NCBI GenBank assembly: GCA_902826685.1
Contig: CADEFT010000023.1
Coordinates: 62,001 to 126,000 of the forward strand
DNA: 64,000 bases
Origin: an uncultured Acidobacteriota bacterium
Lineage (GTDB): Bacteria > Acidobacteriota > Terriglobia > Bryobacterales > Bryobacteraceae
Direction of reading: 5' to 3'
Part shown: positions 8,935 to 16,069 of the stretch, one piece after another
Position numbering within the stretch: the first letter of the stretch is position 1
Layout: every line of letters starts with the position of its first letter
Translations under genes and position numbers: made by a program
The notes under the pieces: model-generated
Database searches by the model: none
Told to the model about the DNA's origin: nothing
Seen by the model: the letters and a program-made list of their open reading frames with translations, nothing else

Positions 8935-9510
8935 ATGCTCACCGCGGATATCGGCTCCCGCATCGAACTGGTCCCCATGGACCCGCACTGCGGCGACATC
9001 ACCATCGGTCTTTACCGCCAGCCCGGCGCGCGATACCTGGTTCACACCTATAGCCGCCACCCGGATGCCGCCGCCCGCGTGGAGTTCATCCGCCATGCGA
9101 TGGCGGGACTGGGAGCCATGGCCGGGGACGGCGGCCTTCTCCGCCACGCCTGCGGCCACGCGCATCACGCCGCCACGCGCCGCCTCTTTCTCGAAGCCTG
9201 CAAGCTGCCTAACGGCGGTTCCACCACGCCGCGGCCGCTCACCATTTTCGATAAGAAGTCCGGCAAGACGATCGCGGTGACCGCTTCCGGCGTCGATGCC
9301 GAAGGCGACACCGCGCGCGCCGAAGCCATCGCCGGTGGCTTGAAGAAGCTCGCCGAACTCAACGAGTCGCTCGCCTATCCCTGCGGCCTGCCGCATCCCG
9401 AACTCACCGGCCTGCTGCTGCCTCGCGCTCTCAACGTTCGCGCCATACTCAGAGAGGAAGAGGCTGCCGCCACGCGCGGCGTCCTGGTGGCGCCCAGCGC
9501 GCAGAAATGA
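8935..9510 (+). CDS. Unknown protein, first gene of corrinoid methyltransferase operon
   Basis: 191 aa from the ATG at 8935. In-frame ATGs further upstream would run through the operator and the regulator gene and are rejected. I do not recognise the family. No signal peptide or membrane helix is visible. A compact cluster of possible metal ligands lies at residues 71-78 (His71, Cys73, His75, His77, His78; HACGHAHH), with another Cys at 89. The C-terminal half contains GLLLPRALNVRAIL. As first gene of the operon it may supply substrate specificity, because no typical MtaB/MttB-type substrate methyltransferase is present nearby (inference). Confidence 0.8.
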   Translation: MLTADIGSRIELVPMDPHCGDITIGLYRQPGARYLVHTYSRHPDAAARVEFIRHAMAGLGAMAGDGGLLRHACGHAHHAATRRLFLEACKLPNGGSTTPRPLTIFDKKSGKTIAVTASGVDAEGDTARAEAIAGGLKKLAELNESLAYPCGLPHPELTGLLLPRALNVRAILREEEAAATRGVLVAPSAQK

Positions 9511-9517
9511 GGCTCCC

Positions 9518-10525
9518 ATGAATTCCCGGCAACGCGTGCTGGCCGCGCTCAACCGCCAGCCGGTCGACCGTACTCCGGTCTGCAATCCCACTTCGGTGGC
9601 CACCGTCGAACTCATGGATCTGGTGGACGCGCCGTTTCCCGACGCCAACCGCAAGCCCGAACTCATGGCGCGGCTGGCCGCCACCAGCTACACCGAACTC
9701 GGCTTTGACACCATCATGCCGGTGTTTTCCATCATTCAGGAATCCTCCGCGCTCGGCTGCAAGATTCAATGGGAGCAGAAGGACAACTGGCCCACCGTGC
9801 GCATGCGCGAGCCGGTGTATGAAACGCACGAAGACATCCGCATTCCGCCGGATTTCCTCACCCATCCGGACACCCATTGCGTTCTCGAAGCCATTCGAAT
9901 CTTGAAGAAGGAATATGGCAACGAAGCGGCCATCATCGGCAAGACCATGGGGCCGTGGTCGCTCGGCTATCACTGCTTCGGTGTGGAGCCGTTCCTGCTG
10001 CTCTCGCTCGACGATCCGGGCCAGACCAAGCTCTGCCTCGACAAGCTCAAGGAAGCCACCATCCAATTCGGGCTCGCGCAGATCGAAGCCGGCGCCGACG
10101 CGCTTACCCTGCCCGATCACGCCACCGGCGATCTGGTGAGCGGCGAATACTACGCGCGTTACCTCCGCGATCTGCACATCGAATTCGCGGAGCGATTGAA
10201 GGTCCCCATCATCCTGCACATCTGCGGCAAAACCGTCGACCGCATGGAATACATCGCGCAAACCGGCATGGCGGCTTTCCACTACGATTCGAAAAACGAA
10301 CCCGAAGAATCCATGGCCATCATGAAAGGCCGCTGCGCGCTGGTGGGCAACATCAACAATCCCGAAACGCTGTTTTCCAAGGGGCCGGAGGTGGTGCGCG
10401 CCGAAGTGCGCCGCAATCTGAACGCGGGCGTCAACCTGGTGGGACCGGAGTGCGCCATCCCGCTGCAGACCGCCATCGAAAATTTGAAGGAAATCCCCAG
10501 GGCCGTACGCGAATGGCACAACTGA
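9518..10525 (+). CDS. Uroporphyrinogen decarboxylase-family corrinoid methyltransferase (MtaA/MtbA/CmuA type)
   Basis: 335 aa. The UroD TIM-barrel family is recognised from the N-terminal RQRVLAALNRQPVDRTPV and from a zinc site His234-x-Cys236 (LHICGKT) with Cys312 (GPECAIP). This H-x-C...C pattern marks the methylcobamide:CoM methyltransferase branch rather than haem-pathway HemE, which lacks it. It is expected to transfer a methyl group between the corrinoid protein encoded next and a thiol or another acceptor. Its 3' end overlaps the corrinoid protein gene by 13 bp, so the two are translationally coupled. Confidence 0.88.
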   Translation: MNSRQRVLAALNRQPVDRTPVCNPTSVATVELMDLVDAPFPDANRKPELMARLAATSYTELGFDTIMPVFSIIQESSALGCKIQWEQKDNWPTVRMREPVYETHEDIRIPPDFLTHPDTHCVLEAIRILKKEYGNEAAIIGKTMGPWSLGYHCFGVEPFLLLSLDDPGQTKLCLDKLKEATIQFGLAQIEAGADALTLPDHATGDLVSGEYYARYLRDLHIEFAERLKVPIILHICGKTVDRMEYIAQTGMAAFHYDSKNEPEESMAIMKGRCALVGNINNPETLFSKGPEVVRAEVRRNLNAGVNLVGPECAIPLQTAIENLKEIPRAVREWHN

Positions 10526-11262
10526 ACGACATTTCAAACGAGACGATCCGCCGCGAAATCGCCGATTACCTGGAGCGGGAAGACGAGCGCCAGCGCAACA
10601 TCGACCTCTTTGCGCCCACCCAGCCCGCGATGCAGGAGATCGCCGCCGCGCTGCTCGAAGGCGATCACAAGACCGTCGACCGTCTCACGCGCGCCGCGCT
10701 CGATTCCGGCACGCCGGCGCTTCAGGTGATGGATGACGGGCTCATCGCCGGCATGGGTATCGTCGGCATCAAGTTTCGCGAGAATTTCATTTTCGTTCCC
10801 GAAGTGCTGGCCTGCGCGCGCGCGATGAAGGCCGGCATGGCCCACATCGAACCGATTCTGTCCGCTTCCGGTATCGAGAAGCTGGCCAAAGTGATCATGG
10901 GCACCGTCAAGGGCGATTTGCACGATATCGGCAAGAATCTGTGCATCATGATGCTGCGCGGCTCCGGGTTCGAAGTGATCGATCTGGGCGTCGACACTTC
11001 GGCCGATAAGTTTATGACCGCCGTCGAAGAGCACAGCGCTTCCATCGTCGGCATGTCCGCGCTGCTGACCACCACGATGCCCAACATGGGCCGCACCATT
11101 GAAGCCTTCATCGACGCCGATCTGCGCGACCAGGTGAAGTTCATGGTGGGTGGTGCGCCCGTCACTCAGGAGTTCGCCGACGAAATGGGCGCCGACGGCT
11201 ACGGTAAGGATGCGCTCGCCTGCGTGGCCATGGCCAAGCGGCTGGCGGGCGTGGCGGCCTGA
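10513..11262 (+). CDS. Corrinoid (B12-binding) methyltransferase protein, MtaC/MtbC-like
   Basis: 249 aa from the ATG at 10513. The open frame continues far upstream, but that part is a shifted frame of the UroD gene. An N-terminal four-helix cap (about residues 40-125) precedes the cobalamin domain with base-off motif GDLHDIGKN (Asp135-x-His137-x-x-Gly140). His137 is the predicted lower cobalt ligand. The later VGMSALLTTTM and VGGAPV segments complete the B12 fold. Length and domain order match methylotrophic corrinoid shuttle proteins. It accepts methyl from a donor and delivers it to the partner methyltransferase. Confidence 0.92.
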   Translation: MAQLNDISNETIRREIADYLEREDERQRNIDLFAPTQPAMQEIAAALLEGDHKTVDRLTRAALDSGTPALQVMDDGLIAGMGIVGIKFRENFIFVPEVLACARAMKAGMAHIEPILSASGIEKLAKVIMGTVKGDLHDIGKNLCIMMLRGSGFEVIDLGVDTSADKFMTAVEEHSASIVGMSALLTTTMPNMGRTIEAFIDADLRDQVKFMVGGAPVTQEFADEMGADGYGKDALACVAMAKRLAGVAA

Positions 11263-11263
11263 C

Positions 11264-11515
11264 ATGGAAAAGATCGATCCCAAGGAATTTCAAAAGCGGA
11301 TGGACCGCCTCAACGAAATCCTCTCCGGGATCGCCGCGCATGCCAATGTGCAGGCGCTCACTCGCTGCCCCTACAAGAACCGCTTCAGCCAATGCACCGC
11401 GACGTTCGGCTGCCGCAACAAGCGCAAGCCGAAGGCGGAAGGCGAACTGCCGGTTTGCATGGGTGACGACAAGATCGACTACCGCCCTGCCTGGGAAAGC
11501 CGCGAGAACCCGTGA
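11264..11515 (+). CDS. Small Cys-rich protein in corrinoid operon
   Basis: 83 aa, starting 1 bp after the corrinoid gene stop. Family not recognised. Four cysteines at residues 35, 44, 50 and 65 (RCPYKN, QCTATFGC, PVCMGDD) in a basic context suggest a zinc or Fe-S site. No signal peptide is seen. Its stop overlaps the GTG start of the activator gene (GTGA). The position between the corrinoid protein and its reductive activator suggests a role in electron transfer or assembly (inference). Confidence 0.75.
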   Translation: MEKIDPKEFQKRMDRLNEILSGIAAHANVQALTRCPYKNRFSQCTATFGCRNKRKPKAEGELPVCMGDDKIDYRPAWESRENP

Positions 11516-13011
11516 CGCTGTTCGACCTTGCCGACCGGCGCGGCGTTCGCGTTCCCACTTCCTGCGACCGCAAAGGTACCTGCCATGAATGCGTCGTGGA
11601 AGTTCAGGAAGGCTCCGGCGATCTGACGCCGCGCACCCCGGCCGAAAGCTTCCTGCGCGACCCCTATCGCCTCGCCTGCCAGGCGCGGGCGGCAGCCGGG
11701 GAAGTCCGCTTCGCTCCGCTCTCTCGCAAGCCGCGCATCCTCACCGGCTCCACCATCGCCGAAACCGGGCCCGATCCGCCGCGCCCCGGCTACGGAGCCG
11801 CCATGGATCTCGGCACCACCACCGTGGTCCTCGAAGTCGTGGCTCTCGAATCGGGCCGCGCCGTCTACCAGGCTTCGTTTGAAAACCCGCAGCGCTTCGG
11901 CGGCAGCGACATCATGAACCGCATTTCCTACGATGGCAAGTGCCCGGGCGAACTGCACAAGGCGGCCATCGGCGCCGTGAATCGCGAGTTGAAGCAGGCC
12001 TGCGCCGCGCTCTCCATCGACCGGCATGAGATCGGGGAAATGGTGGTCGCCGGCAACTCCACCATGCGCGATCTGTTCTTCGGGCTCGATGTCCAGCCGA
12101 TCGGCCAGCGCCCCTATAAATCGGTTGTCGAAGAGGAATATCGCGCCGGCAAACGCGCCACCACGGCGCTGCTTGAGCCCGCGCACCGGCTCGGCTTGTG
12201 GATGCATCCGAAAGCCGAAGTCTACGGAGCCCCGCTGATCGCCAGTCACGTCGGCGCCGATACCACCGCCTGCCTGGCGGCCATCGGCATGGAGTCGCTC
12301 GCGGGCACCGTCATGCTGGTCGACGTGGGCACCAACACCGAAGTCGTCTTGAAGCACGAAGGGCGCCTTTACGCCGCGTCCTGCCCCGCCGGCCCGGCCT
12401 TTGAAGGGGGCCACGTGAAATACGGCATGCCCGGTGTCGAAGGCGCCATCGAGTCGCTGCGCTGGAACGGCGCGGGCTGGGACTTCACGGTCATCGGTGG
12501 CGCCGCGCCCGAAGGCATCTGCGGCTCCGGCCTCATCGACCTGCTGGCGGAACTCCGCCGCCACAATCTCATGACGCCGATGGGAGTCTTCGGTGGACGC
12601 GCCCGCGAAGTGACCATCGTGCCGGACCGCGGCATCACTCTTTCACGCGAAGACGCCAGCAATCTCGCGCAAGCCAAAGCCGCTAACGTCTGCGGCCAGC
12701 AGATCGTAATGCGCCACGCCGGCGTCGCCGCTTCCGGTATTGGCCGGCTCTACCTCGCCGGCGCCTTCGCCAACTACATCGGCGTGCGCAACGCCATCGA
12801 GATCGGCTTCCTGGCGCCGGTGCCCGAAGAGCGCATCGTCAAGGTGGGCAATGCCGCGGTGGCCGGGGCGCGCCGCCTGCTCTGCTCGCGCCCGAATCGC
12901 GCCGCCCTGGAACAACTGGTGAAAAAGGTGGAACACATCGAACTCGAAACCACCCCCGATTTCTTCGATGTGTTCGTCGAAGGCTGCCAATTCAAACCAA
13001 TGACGGAGTAA
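11512..13011 (+). CDS. Corrinoid reductive activator, [2Fe-2S]-ASKHA (RACo/RACE-like, DUF4445)
   Basis: 499 aa, GTG start overlapping the preceding stop. The N-terminal plant-type ferredoxin domain has Cys18, Cys24, Cys27 and Cys56 in the C-x5-C-x2-C...C pattern. A middle linker leads to an actin/sugar kinase-like ATPase domain (GYGAAMDLGTTTV, VVAGNSTMRDL, MLVDVGTNTEV, AAPEGICGSGL, YLAGAFANYIG). Such proteins use ATP hydrolysis and an electron to return accidentally oxidised Co(II) corrinoid protein to Co(I). Its presence in the operon is strong evidence that the corrinoid protein works in methyl transfer. Confidence 0.92.
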   Translation: MTLFDLADRRGVRVPTSCDRKGTCHECVVEVQEGSGDLTPRTPAESFLRDPYRLACQARAAAGEVRFAPLSRKPRILTGSTIAETGPDPPRPGYGAAMDLGTTTVVLEVVALESGRAVYQASFENPQRFGGSDIMNRISYDGKCPGELHKAAIGAVNRELKQACAALSIDRHEIGEMVVAGNSTMRDLFFGLDVQPIGQRPYKSVVEEEYRAGKRATTALLEPAHRLGLWMHPKAEVYGAPLIASHVGADTTACLAAIGMESLAGTVMLVDVGTNTEVVLKHEGRLYAASCPAGPAFEGGHVKYGMPGVEGAIESLRWNGAGWDFTVIGGAAPEGICGSGLIDLLAELRRHNLMTPMGVFGGRAREVTIVPDRGITLSREDASNLAQAKAANVCGQQIVMRHAGVAASGIGRLYLAGAFANYIGVRNAIEIGFLAPVPEERIVKVGNAAVAGARRLLCSRPNRAALEQLVKKVEHIELETTPDFFDVFVEGCQFKPMTE

Positions 13012-13015
13012 GATC

Positions 13016-13285
13016 ATGGCGCACTATCAAATCCTCGCCTGGCGCGGCATTCCCGCTCAGATCAAGGTGTTCGAACAAGGGAAGCGTCCCGTCACGCTCC
13101 AGTTGCCGGAACGCTTCCAAATCGAGATCGACCGCATCGCCATGGCCGAAGGACTTTCGGGTTCCGATGCCTATCTCGAACAATGGCAGTGGTCGGAGAA
13201 AGTGGAACGGGAGGGCCCGGCGGAAGAGGTCGCCGAGGCCCTCCTGGCGGAACTTACGGGTTCCCCTGGCCCGAAAGCAGTCTGA
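13016..13285 (+). CDS. Virulence-factor domain protein (PF13769-like), last gene of corrinoid operon
   Basis: 89 aa. The start MAHYQILAWRGIPAQIKV and the segment PERFQIEIDRIAM with DAYLEQWQW resemble the small domain labelled virulence factor, known mainly from alpha-proteobacterial methyltransferase clusters with ASKHA proteins. The biochemical function is unknown and the label is historical. It lies 4 bp after the activator gene. Its C-terminal codons overlap the convergent peroxidase gene by 32 bp. Confidence 0.75.
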   Translation: MAHYQILAWRGIPAQIKVFEQGKRPVTLQLPERFQIEIDRIAMAEGLSGSDAYLEQWQWSEKVEREGPAEEVAEALLAELTGSPGPKAV

Positions 13286-15296
13286 AGAAGTAACCCACCG
13301 GAGTGCCTGGCTCGCGGCGGAACCGCAGCGTCTGCTCGATCGTCTGGCCGGGCATCAGCACGCCTCCAGGCACGAACACCCGTATATAGGGCTCGCCTGT
13401 GGCGGTGACGCCGCTCGCGTTTTCAAGCTGTACCTGGTCGGCGAGTCCTCTTACGACGACGATCAGATGCGTGTCCACCATCGACGAACTGTTGTTGGTG
13501 AACCGTACGGCATCCTGCTGCCGGTCGATGCCGCGGCTGGCGGTGGAGATGGCGTAGCCGACATGCCCCGTCACATCCTGAAACTCGATCCCCATGTCGC
13601 GCCGCGACAACGCGTCGTTGTTGGACCGCGGCAGCCCGCTTGGCATGCGCCCATCCACCGTGCCCAAAGCCGCCAGATCGGGCCGGTACGCCGAATACGT
13701 CAGGTCTTGCACCGTTGGCTCGAACGTGCGGGTGGGCGAGTTCGGATCGAAGCGCACGAAGGCCGGATCGTAGAGCGCGTTCTCAAGGAAGTCGGCAACG
13801 TCGTCGACCTGAGCGGCCGAAAGCCCCAGGCCGCGCGGCATGCCGGACCCTCGCGGGTAAGAGAATCGCGCGGTGAAGGTGGACGCCGCGGCGGCTTCCT
13901 CATCCTGCGCCACGCCGGCGTTGAAGTATTGCACGACGTCGCGCACTTTGCTGAAAGAGCCGTTGTGCAGGAAGACGCCGCCGTCTTTGAGCTGGCGCAG
14001 AGTCAGAGTGCGGAACTCGAAAGCGTCATCGTCGCGGAAGGTCACTTCCCGCCTGCCGTCGTCGCGGAACCTGGGATCCTTGCGTACAGCGGCGTTCAAC
14101 GCCTGCAGCGGATGGTCGCGCAGCCCGAGGTTGAAGAAGTTCTCTTCCACGAACTGGCCCACGCCCGTGACATCGGAATCGTTGTACTGCTTGTTCAGCA
14201 TCGGCCCGCTGTGGCAGGAATAGCAGCCCGCGCCGCCCGCACCATTGGCCGCCGGCGTGAAGAACAGCCTGGCGCCTCGTTGCTGCGCCGGCGTGAGCGC
14301 GTTGTTGTCGCCCGCCAGAAACCGGTCCCAAGGCGTATTTCGCGTCACCACGGTGCGCATGAACGCGGCCGTGGCGCGCAGCACCGTGTCGTCGTTGATC
14401 AGAACGTTGACGTCGCCCGCCGAGTCCGACTGCGCCGCCTCTTCCGGAAACGCATCGCGGAACAGCTTGCGGTACGCCGGCACCTTCTGCAGCTCCGCCG
14501 ATTGCGCCTCCAGCATGCGGTGCGCATCGAGCAGCAATAGCGCCACGTTGTCGCCCGCCGTCGTGTCGAATGGATTCAGCCCACCCGGCGAGGAATCGGG
14601 CTCGCCCGCGAAACCGCCCTGCAACAGCCGGTTGTTGAAGGCGAATCCGATTACGCTGGGCGCATTGCGCGCCACGCTGTCAACCGCATCCAGCCGCCCG
14701 GTTCGCAACAGGTTGCCCGGCGGCGGCAGCTTGCGGCCTCGCGCGGGAGTGCCCTTGGCCAGCTCGAAAATATCGGTGAGCGTAGGCAGCTCATCCACCA
14801 TCGTGTCCCCCGGGAAAAGTGGCATGGAGCGGATTACGGGCAGATCGCTGCGCGTCCGCCGCCGTGGGACAAACGTGCCCGCGGCATCGGTATACCCGCG
14901 CCCTTCGCCGCCCGCCGCGAAGTTGAGAAGCGTACCGGCGCGCGACGCCGCCTCGCCCAGGTGGCAACTGCCGCACGATGCCGTTTGTCTGGTGGCGGGC
15001 ACGCCGCCGAATTCCGGACGGATGCGCGCCGTCCGGATGGGATCGAAGAACAGCATCTTGCCCAAAAAACGCCGCGCCTCGGTGATCCGGAACCGCGGAT
15101 CCACGTTGCCGTTCGTCAGCCGCGGTACCGGAAGCGCACTTTCCGCGGGCACCATCAGTTTGTTAAGCCCACCCGCTTGTTGATCCAGAAACTGGCGCAG
15201 TTGGACGGAATTGTTTTCCTGGGCGAAGGCCGCCGCGGCGGACATGAGCGAAGCCGCAAGGACACGCAGGGTGCTTGAGTTGGGATTCATATTCAT
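13254..15296 (-). CDS. Di-haem cytochrome c peroxidase-family protein, exported
   Basis: 680 aa with a Sec-type signal peptide ending near residue 25 (AAAAFAQ). Two c-type haem motifs are present: CGSCH at residues 108-112 and CYSCH at 358-362. This is the spacing of the bacterial di-haem peroxidase/MauG superfamily, although the protein is longer than classical CcpA (about 330 aa), with extra segments between and after the haem domains. Predicted periplasmic electron-transfer enzyme that reduces peroxide or oxidises an unknown substrate. It stands alone on its strand. Confidence 0.85.
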   Translation of the reverse strand: MNMNPNSSTLRVLAASLMSAAAAFAQENNSVQLRQFLDQQAGGLNKLMVPAESALPVPRLTNGNVDPRFRITEARRFLGKMLFFDPIRTARIRPEFGGVPATRQTASCGSCHLGEAASRAGTLLNFAAGGEGRGYTDAAGTFVPRRRTRSDLPVIRSMPLFPGDTMVDELPTLTDIFELAKGTPARGRKLPPPGNLLRTGRLDAVDSVARNAPSVIGFAFNNRLLQGGFAGEPDSSPGGLNPFDTTAGDNVALLLLDAHRMLEAQSAELQKVPAYRKLFRDAFPEEAAQSDSAGDVNVLINDDTVLRATAAFMRTVVTRNTPWDRFLAGDNNALTPAQQRGARLFFTPAANGAGGAGCYSCHSGPMLNKQYNDSDVTGVGQFVEENFFNLGLRDHPLQALNAAVRKDPRFRDDGRREVTFRDDDAFEFRTLTLRQLKDGGVFLHNGSFSKVRDVVQYFNAGVAQDEEAAAASTFTARFSYPRGSGMPRGLGLSAAQVDDVADFLENALYDPAFVRFDPNSPTRTFEPTVQDLTYSAYRPDLAALGTVDGRMPSGLPRSNNDALSRRDMGIEFQDVTGHVGYAISTASRGIDRQQDAVRFTNNSSSMVDTHLIVVVRGLADQVQLENASGVTATGEPYIRVFVPGGVLMPGQTIEQTLRFRREPGTPVGYFFRLLSGQGNP

Positions 15297-15378
15297 CTAC
15301 CTCTGAACGATCGCGGCCGGCTGCTGTTCAGGAGATGCCGCCGGAGCCCGATCCTATTCCCCGAAAAATGCGGGGAGA

Positions 15379-15774
15379 TCAGGACCGCGCGTCGTGGCAG
15401 CGAACGGGGTAGCTCAGGTTGTTCGAATCGGAAGTGAAAAAGACGCGGTCTTCGGAGGCGGCTTGTGCGAGGAGCATGCGGTCGAACGGATCGCGATGAA
15501 TCAATGGTAGGCCGCGAATAGCAAGGACGTGTCTCAGGCTCAGATCGAGAATCTGAAATCGGGAGCTCTCGATCTGCTGCATTAGCGTACGATCCCAAGG
15601 TTCGGGTAGCAGCACCTGCCCCGATGAAGCCTTGACGCCGATTTCCCACACCGATACGACGCTGAAGACGACGTCGGTTTGAGGTGTCGCAAGGATCGCC
15701 CGTGTGCGACGCCCAAGGGATCGGTCACCAGATAGATACCAGAGTAGAACGTGTGTGTCGAGCAGGGCTCTCAA
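15379..15774 (-). CDS. VapC-like PIN-domain toxin
   Basis: 131 aa. PIN-domain acidic residues are seen in LLDTHVLLWYL (first Asp), VSVWEIGVK (Glu) and HRDPFDRMLLAQA (Asp pair), with a final Asp in FFTSDSN. PIN toxins of this type are Mg-dependent RNases that cut tRNA or rRNA. The start overlaps the antitoxin stop by 4 bp (ATGA), the normal arrangement of vapBC pairs. Confidence 0.93.
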   Translation of the reverse strand: MRALLDTHVLLWYLSGDRSLGRRTRAILATPQTDVVFSVVSVWEIGVKASSGQVLLPEPWDRTLMQQIESSRFQILDLSLRHVLAIRGLPLIHRDPFDRMLLAQAASEDRVFFTSDSNNLSYPVRCHDARS

Positions 15775-16007
15775 GGTTCAAGACCAAAGGCCTCGGCGAT
15801 CTCAGGGGGAAGTTCGTCGAAATTGTCGTGAATGACGATCTTGCCTTTCAGCGCTCCAGGCTTGCGCCGCTTCAGCCCACCCTTGATGGCGACCAGTTTC
15901 ACCACCGGCGTACCAGCCCGCGCCAGTATGATCTCTTCCCCACTCTCGGCATCGGCGACCAGCCGGGAAAGCTGAGTCTTGGCGGCGTGAAGGTTGACGA
16001 CTTTCAC
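15771..16007 (-). CDS. Phd/YefM (VapB-type) antitoxin
   Basis: 78 aa, GTG start. The N-terminal MKVVNLHAAKTQLSRLVADAE is the Phd/YefM DNA-binding fold, and GEEIILARAGTPVVKLV completes it. The acidic C-terminus (DNFDELPPEIAEAF) should wrap the toxin. It is first gene of the module, co-transcribed with the PIN toxin. A palindrome immediately upstream is the likely autoregulatory site. No Shine-Dalgarno sequence at usual spacing is visible: the purine run touches the GTG, so leaderless translation is possible. Confidence 0.92.
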   Translation of the reverse strand: MKVVNLHAAKTQLSRLVADAESGEEIILARAGTPVVKLVAIKGGLKRRKPGALKGKIVIHDNFDELPPEIAEAFGLEP

Positions 16008-16011
16008 CTCT

Positions 16012-16024
16012 TTAGCTTAGCTAA
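16012..16024. promoter_or_regulatory. Probable vapBC operator
   Basis: The sequence TTAGCTTAGCTAA has perfect 5-bp inverted arms around a 3-nt centre and lies 5 bp upstream of the antitoxin GTG. Phd-family antitoxins bind such palindromes together with the toxin to repress their own promoter. The close position suggests that the palindrome overlaps the promoter -10 region. Confidence 0.6.
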
Positions 16025-16069
16025 CCGCGGCTGCTTCGTCCACCTCGCCGCAATGCTCAAATAGAGAGT

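Noticed and set aside
9877..10512. 212-residue N-terminal extension of the corrinoid protein
   Set aside because: Shifted frame of the UroD-type gene; family members start at the helical cap domain.
9518..10525. HemE (haem biosynthesis) assignment for the UroD-family gene
   Set aside because: It has the zinc H-x-C...C site of methylcobamide methyltransferases and sits with corrinoid genes.
15293..15649. 118-aa frame overlapping the PIN toxin gene
   Set aside because: Arg/Ser-rich shifted frame of vapC, with no motif.
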